From: Phytobacter diazotrophicus
GTDB taxonomy: Bacteria > Pseudomonadota > Gammaproteobacteria > Enterobacterales > Enterobacteriaceae
Direction of reading: 5' to 3'
NCBI GenBank assembly: GCA_004346725.1
Contig: SMDE01000011.1
Span: forward strand, 124,001 to 188,000
Length of the DNA: 64,000 nucleotides
The notes under the pieces: generated by a model
Databases searched by the model: none
Told to the model about the DNA's origin: nothing
Seen by the model: only the letters and a program-made list of their open reading frames with translations
Made by a program: the position numbers and the translations under genes
In this document: positions 20,519 to 32,364 of the stretch, one piece after another
How positions within the stretch are numbered: position 1 is the stretch's first letter
Layout: each line of letters opens with the position of its first letter

Positions 20519-21040
20519 ATGGCAGAGAAACGCAATATCTTTCTGGTTGGGCCTATGGGTGCCGGCAAAAGCACTATTGGGCGTCAGTTAGCTCAACAAC
20601 TCAATATGGAATTTTACGATTCTGATCAAGAGATTGAGAAACGAACCGGAGCTGATGTGGGCTGGGTCTTCGATGTAGAAGGTGAAGAAGGTTTCCGCGA
20701 TCGCGAAGAAAAAATCATTAACGAGCTAACGGAAAAACAGGGAATTGTACTGGCAACCGGTGGTGGCTCTGTGAAGTCTCGCGAAACCCGTAATCGTCTC
20801 TCCGCCCGTGGCGTAGTGGTTTATCTGGAAACCACTATCGAGAAGCAGCTGGCTCGTACTCAACGTGACAAAAAACGTCCGCTTTTACAGGTGGAAACGC
20901 CGCCGCGTGAAGTGCTGGAAGCGCTGGCTGATGAACGCAATCCGCTGTATGAAGAGATTGCCGACGTTACCATTCGCACAGACGATCAGAGCGCGAAAGT
21001 CGTCGCAAACCAGATTATTCACATGCTGGAAAGCAACTAA
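20519..21040 (+). CDS. aroK: Shikimate kinase I
   Basis: AroK phosphorylates shikimate at O3 in the common aromatic pathway. The 173-residue product is nearly identical to E. coli AroK. It has the P-loop GPMGAGKST (residues 11-19), the shikimate-binding [10 protein letters not shown] and the GGGSV motif. It is the first gene of the aroK-aroB-damX-dam-rpe-gph-trpS run, all in the same direction. Confidence 0.98.
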   Translation: MAEKRNIFLVGPMGAGKSTIGRQLAQQLNMEFYDSDQEIEKRTGADVGWVFDVEGEEGFRDREEKIINELTEKQGIVLATGGGSVKSRETRNRLSARGVVVYLETTIEKQLARTQRDKKRPLLQVETPPREVLEALADERNPLYEEIADVTIRTDDQSAKVVANQIIHMLESN

Positions 21041-21095
21041 TTCTGGCGTAATACACAGGCCTGCGGGTTTAAGCAAATAAGGTGGATGTCGCGTC

Positions 21096-22184
21096 ATGGA
21101 GAGGATCACAGTCACTCTCGGGGATCGTAGTTACCCTATCACCATCGCGGCTGGTTTGTTCGACGATCCAGCTTCCTTCTCGCCCCTGAAATCCGGTGAC
21201 CAGGTCATGCTGGTCACTAATGAAACGCTGGCTCCACTCTATCTCGACAAGATTCGCCATGTCCTTGAAAAGGCCGGTATCAAAGTCGATAGCGTGGTTT
21301 TACCCGATGGTGAGCAGTATAAAAGCCTGACGGTGCTGGACTCGGTTTTCACTGCGCTTTTGCAAAAACCTCACGGTCGTGACACAACGCTTGTCGCGCT
21401 GGGTGGCGGTGTAGTGGGCGATCTGACCGGTTTTGCCGCAGCCAGCTATCAGCGTGGCGTGCGTTTCATTCAGGTCCCCACAACGTTGCTTTCGCAGGTC
21501 GACTCTTCTGTTGGCGGCAAAACGGCGGTAAACCATCCACTGGGCAAAAACATGATTGGCGCGTTCTATCAGCCAGCCTCGGTGGTGGTGGATCTCGACT
21601 GCCTGAAAACGCTGCCTGCGCGTGAACTTTCCTCTGGTCTCGCCGAAGTTATCAAATACGGCATCATCCTTGATGGCGCTTTTTTTGACTGGCTTGAGCA
21701 AAATCTGGACGCGCTGTTGCGTCTGGATGGCCCGGCAATGGCGTACTGTATTCGCCGTTGTTGTGAGCTGAAAGCCGAAGTTGTGGCGGCTGACGAGCGG
21801 GAAACAGGCTTACGTGCTTTACTGAATTTGGGGCATACCTTTGGGCATGCCATTGAAGCCGAGATGGGTTACGGCAACTGGTTGCATGGTGAAGCTGTCG
21901 CTGCTGGAATGGTGATGGCAGCACGTGCCTCCGAGCGTCTTGGGCAGTTCAGTAAAGATGATACCCAACGCATTATTACCCTGCTTGAGCGCGCAGGTCT
22001 GCCGGTTCATGGACCGAAGGAAATGACCGCACAGGCATATATCCCGCACATGCTGCGTGACAAAAAAGTTCTGGCCGGCGAGCTACGTTTGGTGCTTCCG
22101 CTGGCAATAGGGAAAAGCGAAGTTCGTGGCGGAGTGTCACAAGACGTTGTACTTGGCGCTATTGCTGATTGTCAGCAGGCGTAA
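21096..22184 (+). CDS. aroB: 3-dehydroquinate synthase
   Basis: AroB converts DAHP to 3-dehydroquinate using NAD and a divalent metal. The 362-residue product matches E. coli. Visible are the NAD-binding [14 protein letters not shown] segment, metal ligands in the GLAEVIKYG helix (Glu) and the histidines in [11 protein letters not shown]. It follows aroK by 55 bp. Confidence 0.98.
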   Translation: MERITVTLGDRSYPITIAAGLFDDPASFSPLKSGDQVMLVTNETLAPLYLDKIRHVLEKAGIKVDSVVLPDGEQYKSLTVLDSVFTALLQKPHGRDTTLVALGGGVVGDLTGFAAASYQRGVRFIQVPTTLLSQVDSSVGGKTAVNHPLGKNMIGAFYQPASVVVDLDCLKTLPARELSSGLAEVIKYGIILDGAFFDWLEQNLDALLRLDGPAMAYCIRRCCELKAEVVAADERETGLRALLNLGHTFGHAIEAEMGYGNWLHGEAVAAGMVMAARASERLGQFSKDDTQRIITLLERAGLPVHGPKEMTAQAYIPHMLRDKKVLAGELRLVLPLAIGKSEVRGGVSQDVVLGAIADCQQA

Positions 22185-22274
22185 TTTATTAGAAAGGTCT
22201 TGCTGCGCGTGCGTGGCGTTTAACTTCGGGCGAATGCAATTGTTGTTAGCATGAGCCTTTGAGTGGGGTGTTAA

Positions 22275-23600
22275 ATGGATGAATTCAAACCAGAAGACGA
22301 GCTGAAACCCGATCCCAGCGATCGTCGTACTGGTCGTTCTCGTCAATCTTCTGAACGTGTTGATGAGCCGCAGATCAATTTTGATGATGTTGAACTTGAT
22401 GCTGACGAGCGTCGCCCTTCGAGAACACGTAAGACGCGCGATGATCGCGAAGAATACGCAGAAGAAGATTATGAAGCGGAAGAAAACTCACTGGACGAGG
22501 AGCGCGCAGAGCGTCGCCCACGTAAGCGTAAAAAAGCCGCCGCCGCAAAACCTGCATCACGTCAGTACGTGATGATGGGGGTCGGTGTTCTGGTGCTGCT
22601 GCTGCTGATTGTCGGCATCGGTTCCGCATTGAAAGCCCCTTCCAGCAACAGTACGGCCCAACAGAGTTCATCTGGCAGTAAAAACATCGACCTTTCGGGG
22701 AACGGTGGTACTGCCGATCAGGCTAACGCTACTCAGCCCGCGCCGGGCACCACCTCTGCAGAACAAACTGCGGGTGCTGCACAGCCGACGACGGGCAATG
22801 GCAATGGAGCGCAGGATATTTCCCTGCCGCCCATCTCCTCTACGCCTTCTCAAAGCCAGGCACCTGCAACCACGGGTGCCCAGCAGCGTCTTGAAGTGCA
22901 GGGTGATTTGAACAACGCGCTCACCTCGCCGCAAAACCAGGCGCAGATCAACAACGCGGTGGCAAACAGCACGCTGCCGACGGAACCTGCAACCGTTGCG
23001 CCAGTACGTAACGGCGGCGGGAATGCGACTCATACCCCAGCAACCGCAGAAAACCATACGGCAACGACTCGCCCGGAACACAAACAAGCGGTTGTCGAAC
23101 CGAAACCACAGCAGCAGGTTAAACCGCCGGTGGTGAAGGCAGAGCCGAAAGCTGTTGTTCAGGCTCCGGCAGCGCAACCGAAAGTTGTGGCCTCTGAGCC
23201 GGTCAAAGCGCCGACCGTGGCCGCGACGACGCCGAAAGCGACAACCAGCACGACTGCACCTGCGGCACCGGCAGCTACTGCTGCTGCACCTGCAGCCAGC
23301 GCGAGCGTGGCGACGGGTAACGTGGGCTCACTGAAATCTGCGCCAGCCGACCATTACACGCTGCAGTTGAGCAGTTCTTCTAATTACAACAACCTGAATG
23401 CCTGGGCCAAAAAAGAAAATCTGAAAAACTTTGTGGTTTATCAGACAACACGTAATGGCCAGCCGTGGTATGTATTGGTCAGCGGTGTGTATGCCTCTAA
23501 GGATGATGCAAAACGCGCTGTCGCTGCACTGCCATCAGATGTTCAGGCTAAGAACCCGTGGGCCAAGCCTATTCATCAGGTACAGGCCGACCTGAAATAA
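22275..23600 (+). CDS. damX: Cell division protein DamX (SPOR domain)
   Basis: DamX is a bitopic inner-membrane protein that binds septal peptidoglycan. The 441-residue product has a highly charged cytoplasmic region (about 1-95), one TM segment ([20 protein letters not shown], about 97-117), a long Ala/Pro/Thr/Gln-rich low-complexity periplasmic linker, and a C-terminal SPOR domain (about 355-441, [18 protein letters not shown]). It is about 13 residues longer than the E. coli protein, with the difference likely in the linker. Confidence 0.95.
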   Translation: MDEFKPEDELKPDPSDRRTGRSRQSSERVDEPQINFDDVELDADERRPSRTRKTRDDREEYAEEDYEAEENSLDEERAERRPRKRKKAAAAKPASRQYVMMGVGVLVLLLLIVGIGSALKAPSSNSTAQQSSSGSKNIDLSGNGGTADQANATQPAPGTTSAEQTAGAAQPTTGNGNGAQDISLPPISSTPSQSQAPATTGAQQRLEVQGDLNNALTSPQNQAQINNAVANSTLPTEPATVAPVRNGGGNATHTPATAENHTATTRPEHKQAVVEPKPQQQVKPPVVKAEPKAVVQAPAAQPKVVASEPVKAPTVAATTPKATTSTTAPAAPAATAAAPAASASVATGNVGSLKSAPADHYTLQLSSSSNYNNLNAWAKKENLKNFVVYQTTRNGQPWYVLVSGVYASKDDAKRAVAALPSDVQAKNPWAKPIHQVQADLK

Positions 23601-23617
23601 TTTCACGTCACAACATC

Positions 23618-23649
23618 ATTCAGGCAGACCACCCAAGCCTTGCCTGAAT
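23618..23649 (+). other. Hairpin between damX and dam
   Basis: ATTCAGGCA and TGCCTGAAT form a perfect 9-bp stem around a 14-nt loop, 18 bp after the damX stop. There is no T-run, so it is more likely an mRNA processing or stability element, or a rho-dependent pause, than an intrinsic terminator. Confidence 0.5.
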
Positions 23650-23723
23650 GATAACGTGTATAAAGCGCAGGATGCTGTCGGAGCTGTCTCCACAGCCGGA
23701 GAGAGTGTAATCAATCATCCAGC

Positions 23724-24545
23724 ATGAAAAAAAATCGCGCTTTTCTGAAATGGGCAGGGGGAAAGTACCCTCTGCTTGCCGATATTGAACGACATTTGCC
23801 AAAAGGCGAATGCCTGATCGAACCCTTCGTTGGTGCTGGCTCGGTATTTCTCAATACTTCATTTTCCCGTTACATTCTTGCGGATATCAACAGCGATCTG
23901 ATTGGCCTTTATAACATCGTCAAAGAACGCGCGGATGAATATGTTCAGGGCGCACGGGAGCTCTTTACGCCTGCGACGAACCAGTCGGAAACTTATTATC
24001 AGTTGCGCACTGAGTTTAACCAGAGCCAGGATCTTTTCCGGCGCGCGCTGTTATTCTTGTACCTTAACCGCCATGGCTATAACGGCCTGTGCCGTTACAA
24101 TCTGCGCGGCGAATTTAACGTACCCTTTGGCCGCTACAAAAAACCGTACTTCCCGGAAGCTGAGTTGTATCATTTCGCTGAAAAGGCGCAAAATGCCTTC
24201 TTCTATTGCGAATCCTATGCCGAGAGCATGGCGCGTGCGGATGCGAATTCGGTGGTTTATTGCGATCCGCCTTATGCTCCGCTCTCAGCCACGGCGAACT
24301 TTACAGCGTACCATACGAATAGCTTTACCCTGGAGCAACAGGCCCATCTGGCGGCCATTGCCGAGAGCCTTGTGAATAACCGGATCCCGGTACTGATTTC
24401 CAACCACGACACCGCGCTGACGCGTGAGTGGTATAGCCAGGCGAAACTGCACGTTGTGAAAGTACGACGCAGTATCAGCAGCAACGGTGGGACACGTAAA
24501 AAGGTGGATGAACTGCTGGCGCTCTATCGCCCGGCAACTGTCTGA
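23724..24545 (+). CDS. dam: DNA adenine methylase Dam
   Basis: Dam methylates the adenine in GATC for mismatch repair, replication control and gene regulation. The 273-residue product has the SAM-binding FLKWAGGKYPLL (residues 8-19) with FVGAGSVF, and the catalytic DPPY in VVYCDPPYAPLS (near residue 180). It sits between damX and rpe as in E. coli. The C-terminus is about 5 residues shorter than the 278-residue E. coli enzyme. Confidence 0.97.
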   Translation: MKKNRAFLKWAGGKYPLLADIERHLPKGECLIEPFVGAGSVFLNTSFSRYILADINSDLIGLYNIVKERADEYVQGARELFTPATNQSETYYQLRTEFNQSQDLFRRALLFLYLNRHGYNGLCRYNLRGEFNVPFGRYKKPYFPEAELYHFAEKAQNAFFYCESYAESMARADANSVVYCDPPYAPLSATANFTAYHTNSFTLEQQAHLAAIAESLVNNRIPVLISNHDTALTREWYSQAKLHVVKVRRSISSNGGTRKKVDELLALYRPATV

Positions 24546-24624
24546 GCCAGAGCGGCTTCGCCGTCAGAAATGCGTTTGTCTACACCCTGTAAAATGAATG
24601 TAGATTCTTCTCAAGGAGATGCGG

Positions 24625-25302
24625 ATGACACAGTATTTGATCGCCCCCTCGATTCTGTCGGCTGATTTTGCCCGTTTGGGTGAAGACACTGCCAGTGCGC
24701 TGGCTGCCGGTGCAGATGTGGTTCACTTCGATGTAATGGACAACCACTATGTACCGAACCTGACTATTGGACCGATGGTACTGAAATCGTTGCGTAAGTA
24801 CGGTATTACGGCGCCGATTGACGTGCATCTGATGGTGAAACCGGTTGATCGTCTGGTGCCGGATTTCGCCGCCGCCGGGGCAAGCATTATTACGTTCCAT
24901 CCGGAAGCTTCTGAGCATGTTGATCGTACGCTGCAATTGATCAAAGAGAACGGCTGTAAAGCCGGTCTGGTCTTTAACCCTGCCACGCCGCTGAGTTATC
25001 TGGACTATGTCATGGATAAGCTGGATGTCATTTTGCTGATGTCAGTGAACCCTGGCTTCGGCGGTCAATCCTTCATTCCACATACGCTTGATAAACTGCG
25101 CGAAGTGCGCCGTCGGATTGATGAATCCGGTTTGGATATTCGCCTGGAAGTGGATGGCGGTGTGAAGGTCAGCAACATCGCTGAAATAGCCGCCGCAGGT
25201 GCAGATATGTTTGTGGCGGGCTCGGCGATTTTTGATCAGCCGGATTACAAAAAAGTCATTGATGAAATGCGCAGTGAATTGGCAAAGGTAAGTCATGGAT
25301 AA
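24625..25302 (+). CDS. rpe: Ribulose-phosphate 3-epimerase
   Basis: Rpe interconverts ribulose-5-phosphate and xylulose-5-phosphate in the pentose phosphate pathway. It is a TIM-barrel with metal ligands His and Asp in [12 protein letters not shown] and the phosphate-binding loop GGVKVSN. The ATG at 24,625 is preferred over the one at 24,619: AAGGAG abuts the earlier codon but has 6-bp spacing to the later one, and the later start gives the 225 residues of E. coli Rpe. It overlaps gph by 8 bp. Confidence 0.97.
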   Translation: MTQYLIAPSILSADFARLGEDTASALAAGADVVHFDVMDNHYVPNLTIGPMVLKSLRKYGITAPIDVHLMVKPVDRLVPDFAAAGASIITFHPEASEHVDRTLQLIKENGCKAGLVFNPATPLSYLDYVMDKLDVILLMSVNPGFGGQSFIPHTLDKLREVRRRIDESGLDIRLEVDGGVKVSNIAEIAAAGADMFVAGSAIFDQPDYKKVIDEMRSELAKVSHG

Positions 25303-26056
25303 AATGCAGGTAATTCGTGGAATAGCCTTTGACCTCGACGGTACGCTGGTGGACAGCGCGCCGGGGCTGGCGGCAGCGGTAGATAACGCATTATATGCGC
25401 TGGAACTGCCTCAGGCGGGTGAAGATCGGGTCATCACCTGGATTGGTAATGGCGCAGATGTGCTGATGTCACGCGCTCTGACCTGGTCGCTGCAGGAGCG
25501 CAACGCGCAACGCGCTGCGTCCGGTAAACCGGCGATTAACCATGCGGATATTCCACAGGAAGAGCAGGCCGTGATGCTGCGTAAGCTGTTTGACCGCTAC
25601 TACGCTGAGTCGGTGGAAGAGGGCAGTTTTCTGTTCCCTGATGTGGCCCATACGCTGGCTGCACTGCACGAAAAAGGTTTCCCGCTGGCGCTGGTCACCA
25701 ACAAGCCTACGCCATTTGTTGCCCCGCTCCTTGAAACGCTGGGTATTGCGCACTATTTCAGCGTGGTCATCGGTGGTGATGACGTGAAAAACAAAAAGCC
25801 GCATCCGGAACCGCTGCTGTTGGTGGCGGAAAAGCTGGGTCTGGCGCCGAACGAATTGCTGTTCGTTGGCGATTCTCGTAATGATATTCTCGCCGCCCAG
25901 GCTGCCGGCTGTTGCTCTGTCGGCATGACCTATGGTTACAATTACGGCGAAGCCATTACATTGAGTGAGCCGGACTACGTGTACGACCGCTTCAACGAAC
26001 TACTGCCCGCACTTGGGCTCCCGCACAGTGAAAATCAGGACGTGAAACATGACTAA
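25295..26056 (+). CDS. gph: Phosphoglycolate phosphatase
   Basis: Gph dephosphorylates 2-phosphoglycolate, for example from DNA 3'-end repair. The 253-residue HAD protein has motif [11 protein letters not shown] (Asp13/Asp15), motif II LVTNKP and motif [18 protein letters not shown]. It overlaps rpe and trpS by 8 bp each, implying translational coupling along the operon. Confidence 0.96.
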   Translation: MDKMQVIRGIAFDLDGTLVDSAPGLAAAVDNALYALELPQAGEDRVITWIGNGADVLMSRALTWSLQERNAQRAASGKPAINHADIPQEEQAVMLRKLFDRYYAESVEEGSFLFPDVAHTLAALHEKGFPLALVTNKPTPFVAPLLETLGIAHYFSVVIGGDDVKNKKPHPEPLLLVAEKLGLAPNELLFVGDSRNDILAAQAAGCCSVGMTYGYNYGEAITLSEPDYVYDRFNELLPALGLPHSENQDVKHD

Positions 26057-27053
26057 ACCCATCGTATTTAGTGGCGCACAGCCTTCAGGTGAATTGACCA
26101 TTGGTAACTACATGGGTGCGCTGCGTCAGTGGGTAAACATGCAGGATGACTACCATTGCATCTATTGCATCGTTGACCTGCATGCCATCACCGCGCGTCA
26201 GGATCCTGAAAAACTGCGCAAAGCGACCCTGGACACGCTGGCGCTCTATCTGGCATGCGGTATCGATCCTGAGAAAAGTACCATTTTCGTTCAGTCACAC
26301 GTGCCGGAACATGCACAGTTGGGATGGGCGCTGAACTGCTACACCTATTTCGGCGAACTGAGCCGTATGACCCAGTTCAAGGATAAATCAGCGCGTTACT
26401 CCGAAAACATTAACGCCGGTCTGTTCGATTATCCGGTACTGATGGCGGCGGATATTCTGTTGTACCAGACCAATCAGGTTCCGGTCGGCGAAGACCAGAA
26501 ACAGCACCTGGAGTTGAGCCGCGACATCGCCCAGCGTTTTAACGCGATCTACGGCGACGTCTTTAAAGTGCCGGAGCCGTTCATTCCGAAATCCGGCGCG
26601 CGCGTGATGTCCCTGCTGGAACCGACGAAGAAAATGTCCAAGTCTGACGATAACCGCAATAACGTTATCGGCCTGCTGGAAGATCCGAAATCGGTGGTGA
26701 AGAAAATCAAACGTGCGATGACCGACGGTGACGAGCCACCGGTCGTGCGTTACGACATCCAGAACAAAGCGGGCGTTTCTAACCTGCTGGATATTCTCTC
26801 TGCCGTAACCGGCCAGAGCATTCCGGAACTGGAGCAGCACTTCGAAGGCAAAATGTATGGTCATCTGAAAGGCGAAGTCGCGGACGCCGTGTCCGGTATG
26901 TTGACTGAGCTGCAGGCGCGTTATCACCGCTATCGCGATGACGAAGCGTTTTTGCAGAAGATCATGAAAGAGGGCGCTGAAAAAGCCAGCGCCCGTGCGT
27001 CTGAAACGCTGAAAAAAGTCTACGAAGCTATTGGGTTCGTGGCGAAGCCGTAA
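26049..27053 (+). CDS. trpS: Tryptophanyl-tRNA synthetase
   Basis: TrpS charges tRNA-Trp. The 334-residue class I synthetase carries the HIGH-type motif in [16 protein letters not shown] (near the N-terminus) and KMSKS (KKMSKSDDN, near residue 195). It is last in the aroK-trpS run and convergent with frlR. In E. coli the yhfS-yhfZ block separates these two genes; it is absent here. Confidence 0.98.
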   Translation: MTKPIVFSGAQPSGELTIGNYMGALRQWVNMQDDYHCIYCIVDLHAITARQDPEKLRKATLDTLALYLACGIDPEKSTIFVQSHVPEHAQLGWALNCYTYFGELSRMTQFKDKSARYSENINAGLFDYPVLMAADILLYQTNQVPVGEDQKQHLELSRDIAQRFNAIYGDVFKVPEPFIPKSGARVMSLLEPTKKMSKSDDNRNNVIGLLEDPKSVVKKIKRAMTDGDEPPVVRYDIQNKAGVSNLLDILSAVTGQSIPELEQHFEGKMYGHLKGEVADAVSGMLTELQARYHRYRDDEAFLQKIMKEGAEKASARASETLKKVYEAIGFVAKP

Positions 27054-27072
27054 GTCCGCCGGTGCGTATGTT

Positions 27073-27097
27073 CCCCTCTCCCCAATGGGGTGAGGGG
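27073..27097. terminator. Hairpin after trpS (CCCCTC...GAGGGG)
   Basis: CCCCTC-T-CCCC-AAT-GGGG-T-GAGGGG forms an 11-bp stem with one T:T mismatch, 19 bp after the trpS stop, in the 114-bp gap between convergent trpS and frlR. It has no downstream T-run. It resembles the CCCTCTCC palindrome at 1825-1844 and may be the same dispersed intergenic repeat class. A second inverted pair (GATCCGGATG / GCATCCGGGATC) lies at about 27,114-27,162. Confidence 0.5.
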
Positions 27098-27167
27098 AGC
27101 GACTGTGCAGGATGGATCCGGATGGTTGTCCGAATAAGACGTTTACTCCGCATCCGGGATCTCTTAC

Positions 27168-27899
27168 CTACGCGTGCTGGTTATCAATCGTTAGCGTAAT
27201 ACGGTTCGCGCGGCAGAAAAGTTCGGAAACATGGACCGGTTTACTGTTTTGATCGAAGGCGATTTTGCTGATGCGAAACAGCGGCTCGCCCAGTTCGCAC
27301 TTAAGCCACTGCACCTGTGAACGGGTGGCGGCGAAAATATCGATCGTCTTTTTGTCGCTCACTACCCGCGTGTCAAAATGTTTTTGAAATAGCTGATAGG
27401 TTGATTCTCCCTCGCTGTAATACGCGTCAAATTGCGGATAGCGTGACAGCGGGATCCATGAACTGTCGATAAATAGCGGTTCCTTGTCCAGATACATCAC
27501 CCGGCTTAAGTGGAAAACTTCACTGTTACCCGGAATGTTCAGCTTTTCGCAAAACGGCGCGGCAGAGATACGCGCCTGTTCAATCACCTTTTCTTTCGTC
27601 GGTTTGCCCTGCGAGACGCCAAAATCGGTAAAGCCGCTGACGGTCAGCAAGGCATTTTCCACCTTCTGGCTTTGTACAAACGTTCCTTTCCCCTGCCAGC
27701 GAATCAACACCCCATCTGCCACCAGATCGCTTATGGCCTTGCGGATCGTGATCCTGCTGACGTTGTACTGCGCGCACAGTTCACTTTCGGTGGGGATCTG
27801 TTGCCCGGCTTTGTAGACGCCCTGGGCAATGTCATCCAGCAGGCGCTGGCGAACCGTGGCGTAGAGCAGTTGGTGAGAATAGCGGTCCGTAGCTGGCAT
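27168..27899 (-). CDS. frlR: Fructoselysine operon regulator FrlR (GntR family)
   Basis: FrlR is a GntR/HutC-type regulator of the frl genes. The 243-residue length matches E. coli. It has an N-terminal winged HTH (about 10-75, CAQYNVSRITIRKAISDLVA) and a C-terminal UTRA effector domain. It is the last gene of the frlABCDR group, 96 bp after frlD with a hairpin in the gap, and faces trpS. Confidence 0.95.
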   Translation of the reverse strand: MPATDRYSHQLLYATVRQRLLDDIAQGVYKAGQQIPTESELCAQYNVSRITIRKAISDLVADGVLIRWQGKGTFVQSQKVENALLTVSGFTDFGVSQGKPTKEKVIEQARISAAPFCEKLNIPGNSEVFHLSRVMYLDKEPLFIDSSWIPLSRYPQFDAYYSEGESTYQLFQKHFDTRVVSDKKTIDIFAATRSQVQWLKCELGEPLFRISKIAFDQNSKPVHVSELFCRANRITLTIDNQHA

Positions 27900-27964
27900 G
27901 GCTCAACCCTGAAAAGAATGGAATAGGGGAATTATAGGGTTGTTTATCAGCGAGTAACAGAGCG

Positions 27965-27988
27965 CTGGCATGATGCGGCTCATGCCAG
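27965..27988 (-). other. Hairpin between frlD and frlR
   Basis: CTGGCATGA-TGCGGC-TCATGCCAG: a perfect 9-bp stem with a 6-nt loop in the 96-bp gap after frlD. No T-run follows in the leftward direction. It could partly terminate, or set differential expression between the catabolic genes and frlR. Confidence 0.5.
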
Positions 27989-27995
27989 CACAGTA

Positions 27996-28781
27996 TTACC
28001 ATGCGCCATGGTATTGAATGGTACGCGCCGCGCTGAATGTACCCTGCTCCATCGCCACAGTCAGCGGCCTGCCGCAGGCCACAGCGCAGAGGAAGCCTGC
28101 AATAAACGAGTCCCCTGCGCCCATGGTATCGATGACATCAACGCAAGCCGCGGCCTGGCGGTAAAACTGCTCGCCATCCCAGGCGATGCTGCCATTTTCA
28201 CCCAACGTGACGACAGCGATGCCTGCGCCGTGCGCAACTATCGCCTGCATTCGCTCCCTTAACCCCGTGTCCTCCTGCGGCGCCGAGGCGAAGGCAAAAT
28301 CGAGATGCGGCGGCAGGGTTTGCCAGAGCGGGCTGTCCCATTTATCGGCAAAGTCAAAAGCCGTCAGCTTGCCCGCCGCATGTAGCCGGGGAAAGGCGCT
28401 TTCAGCGTGGCCCCAGATAGCGGAGTGAATAATGTCATAGCCATCAAGCCAGGCAAAATCACTCTCCTGCAGAGTGAAATCTGCCATGACACCTTCGGTA
28501 TAGTCGCCCAGCACCCGATCATTACCTTTCAGCTCTACCTGCGTTTGCGCGGTGACGCCGCGTTTGACATGCACATGGCTGGTGTCGACCCCCATCTTTG
28601 CCAGGTCGTCCTTTAACATCCGACCATATTCGTCTTCACCAACCCATGTCACACAGCCAGGCTGCATGCCGTAACGGGTGCTGTAAACCGCTACATTCAC
28701 CGCATTGCCGCCGGAAAAGGCTTTACCGAGATGCGGATAGATGTCGACGCAGTTATCGCCAATGGTCGCCAGCCGTTTCAT
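27996..28781 (-). CDS. frlD: Fructoselysine 6-kinase
   Basis: FrlD phosphorylates fructoselysine before deglycation. The PfkB-family signature [14 protein letters not shown] near the C-terminus holds the catalytic Asp. The ATG at 28,781 is chosen because GGAGGAAAGC lies directly upstream and it gives 261 residues as in E. coli ([16 protein letters not shown]); the 33-codon in-frame extension ahead lies within frlC. It overlaps the frlC stop by 4 bp (ATGA). Confidence 0.96.
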   Translation of the reverse strand: MKRLATIGDNCVDIYPHLGKAFSGGNAVNVAVYSTRYGMQPGCVTWVGEDEYGRMLKDDLAKMGVDTSHVHVKRGVTAQTQVELKGNDRVLGDYTEGVMADFTLQESDFAWLDGYDIIHSAIWGHAESAFPRLHAAGKLTAFDFADKWDSPLWQTLPPHLDFAFASAPQEDTGLRERMQAIVAHGAGIAVVTLGENGSIAWDGEQFYRQAAACVDVIDTMGAGDSFIAGFLCAVACGRPLTVAMEQGTFSAARTIQYHGAW

Positions 28782-29608
28782 GCGCTTTCCTCCGGCAGCA
28801 ACGCGCGAAAGCGCTCCAGCGCCTGACGGGCAAAGAGACGCGGCTCGTTCATGTACATGGTCACCAGCTCGATCGTGCAATAACCGTTGTAGCCGCTGGC
28901 GATAACATCGCGCATCAACTCCCGCAGCGGCATTTTGCCTTCACCGGGAATATAGTGGCTGTCGCTTGCGCCGTCGCTGTCGACGATATGCAAATGGCGA
29001 AGTTTATTCCCCAACTTATTGAAGTAACTCATCACCGGTTCGCCTTGCACCCAGGGGGCGCAGATATCAATCATGCTGTACAGGCGTGGCGAGGGGACAA
29101 GCGAGAAAGCGCGTAGCACGTCATTGGCATTGCAGACCACGTTGGACTCATAGGGCGTAAGCGGTTCGAGCACCAGATCCATCTCAATGTCCTGCGCATA
29201 CTCGCACAGTTCATGCAGGTTATCGGCCAGACGCTGCCAGATAACATCCGGTGTGGTCAGATAGCCGGCATGGGCAGCGGAAATCAATGTGAAGCCTGCG
29301 CCCATCTCTTTGGCCATATCCATCGCCAGTTTGATCATATCCAGGCTTTCGCGGCGCATCCGTTCATCGCCCAGCATCATATTCCACGGGTAGCCGTTGG
29401 TCTCTGGCGTGTAGCCGATAATGGGCAACTGGTATGTGCGGGCGAGTGCTTTGATTTGCTTAATCCCGCCCGCTTTCAAATCGGGGGCGAAAGCGTGGGG
29501 ACGCCCGCCCCACAATTCGATACCGTCATAGCCCAGTTCATGCGCGTCGCGAAACGCCTCTTCCACCGGTAAACGCTGGTGACCGCAGGTAAACATGCCT
29601 GTTTTCAT
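28778..29608 (-). CDS. frlC: Fructoselysine 3-epimerase
   Basis: FrlC interconverts fructoselysine and psicoselysine, letting both Amadori epimers enter the pathway. It is a 276-residue xylose-isomerase-like TIM barrel with metal-site segments [17 protein letters not shown] and [20 protein letters not shown]. The start at 29,608 gives the family's [14 protein letters not shown]; the 18-codon upstream extension is not family-like. The purine-rich stretch TTTAAAAGGAGC precedes it. Confidence 0.95.
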   Translation of the reverse strand: MKTGMFTCGHQRLPVEEAFRDAHELGYDGIELWGGRPHAFAPDLKAGGIKQIKALARTYQLPIIGYTPETNGYPWNMMLGDERMRRESLDMIKLAMDMAKEMGAGFTLISAAHAGYLTTPDVIWQRLADNLHELCEYAQDIEMDLVLEPLTPYESNVVCNANDVLRAFSLVPSPRLYSMIDICAPWVQGEPVMSYFNKLGNKLRHLHIVDSDGASDSHYIPGEGKMPLRELMRDVIASGYNGYCTIELVTMYMNEPRLFARQALERFRALLPEESA

Positions 29609-29658
29609 TGCTCTGCTCCTTTTAAGGAAAACCGGCCCGGTCGGGCCGGATAGCGAAA

Positions 29659-30681
29659 TCAATACTCCACAAGGCCGCCGTAATAGCGACGATCATCCGG
29701 GTTGTGATCTTTGTAAATCGACAGGTAGTAGCAGAGCCACTCCATCGGCACGAACATCAAGAAGGGTGCCAGCCATGGGTGCAGGCCCTGGGCAATGTCG
29801 GCGTAATCAATCACAATGACGTTATCGGTACGCTCTTTGACGAAACGGATGGCACGCTCAGTGGTGTGGCGGCTTTCGTCATTGCCGAGCAGGAACAGGA
29901 AGGGAACGCCAGGCTCCACCACTTCAAGCGGGCCGTGGCGGAATTCCCCGCTCTCAATAACCGAGCCGTGCGTCCAGGTAAACTCCATCAGGGTAACAAT
30001 CCCTTCCTTGTAGCCCAGCGGGCGCAGCGGGCCGGCGGAAACGGTATAGATCATCGGCCATGAGCTTGCCTGCTCGCCAAGCTGACGACCTTTCTCTTCC
30101 CAGTTACGCACCAGGTAGCCCAGCGCCTGCGGCAGTTTCTGCAGATCGGTTTTGATTTTGCCGATTTCCGCATGCGGCGCGAGGCGGGTCACCATCTCCA
30201 GTACCACGCTGTAGCAGAGCAGCAGATGGATTTCCCAGATGCAGTCGGCCTGGTAGTCCACAACATACTCCACCGGGACGGTGATCGGGCTGTCCGGTTT
30301 TTTAGTAAAGGCAGCGGTCAGCGCGCCACAGGCACGGCCTAGTTCCAGCGCTTTAATGACCTCTTCGGTTTTGCCGTAATCCGACACCCCTATCACCGCG
30401 CAGCGGTTGTCCAGGCGGTGAGGAGTGTTATCGCAAAACTCCCAGCCAGACATCGCGTAAACCTGTAAATCGGAATAACGATCCGCAAGATGCTTCGCCG
30501 TTTGCGCAGCGTTGAGCGGCGAGCCACAGGCCACGAAATAGATCCGGTCAATGCCGCGACGCAGCATTTCATCCACGATGCCGTGAACGCGGGGAACATC
30601 CTGTTGCAGAACTTTCTCCACTTCCGACACCATATTTTCGGTAACCAGGAAATCCACGGTGCTTTTATCAATATCCAACAT
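29659..30681 (-). CDS. frlB: Fructoselysine 6-phosphate deglycase
   Basis: FrlB splits fructoselysine 6-phosphate into glucose 6-phosphate and lysine. The 340-residue protein has two SIS sugar-isomerase domains; the first carries [20 protein letters not shown], the second follows [13 protein letters not shown]. The length equals E. coli FrlB. It sits between frlA and frlC on the same strand. Confidence 0.96.
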   Translation of the reverse strand: MLDIDKSTVDFLVTENMVSEVEKVLQQDVPRVHGIVDEMLRRGIDRIYFVACGSPLNAAQTAKHLADRYSDLQVYAMSGWEFCDNTPHRLDNRCAVIGVSDYGKTEEVIKALELGRACGALTAAFTKKPDSPITVPVEYVVDYQADCIWEIHLLLCYSVVLEMVTRLAPHAEIGKIKTDLQKLPQALGYLVRNWEEKGRQLGEQASSWPMIYTVSAGPLRPLGYKEGIVTLMEFTWTHGSVIESGEFRHGPLEVVEPGVPFLFLLGNDESRHTTERAIRFVKERTDNVIVIDYADIAQGLHPWLAPFLMFVPMEWLCYYLSIYKDHNPDDRRYYGGLVEY

Positions 30682-30702
30682 GTAACGTTTCTCCAGACGG
30701 GT

Positions 30703-32298
<1,596 letters not shown>

Positions 32299-32327
32299 CC
32301 CGGATGCGGCGCAAGCGCCTATCCGGG
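32299..32327. repeat. REP/BIME-type palindrome after cysG
   Basis: CCCGGATGCGGC...GCGCCTATCCGGG closely matches the enterobacterial REP core (GCCGGATGCGGCGTAAACGCC-type). It lies 38 bp past the cysG stop, where REP elements commonly protect 3' ends or bind gyrase. Confidence 0.75.
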
Positions 32328-32364
32328 TTACCTCTGCGAAATGACTAACCTGTGGAAGGAAATG

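Noticed and set aside
22668-23177. Leftward ORF opposite the damX linker
   Set aside because: Produced by the low-complexity Ala/Pro/Thr/Gln coding region of damX; not gene-like.
22375-23320. Repetitive Ala/Pro/Lys-rich stretch as a possible repeat element
   Set aside because: It is in-frame low-complexity linker of DamX, as in its orthologues, not a DNA repeat.
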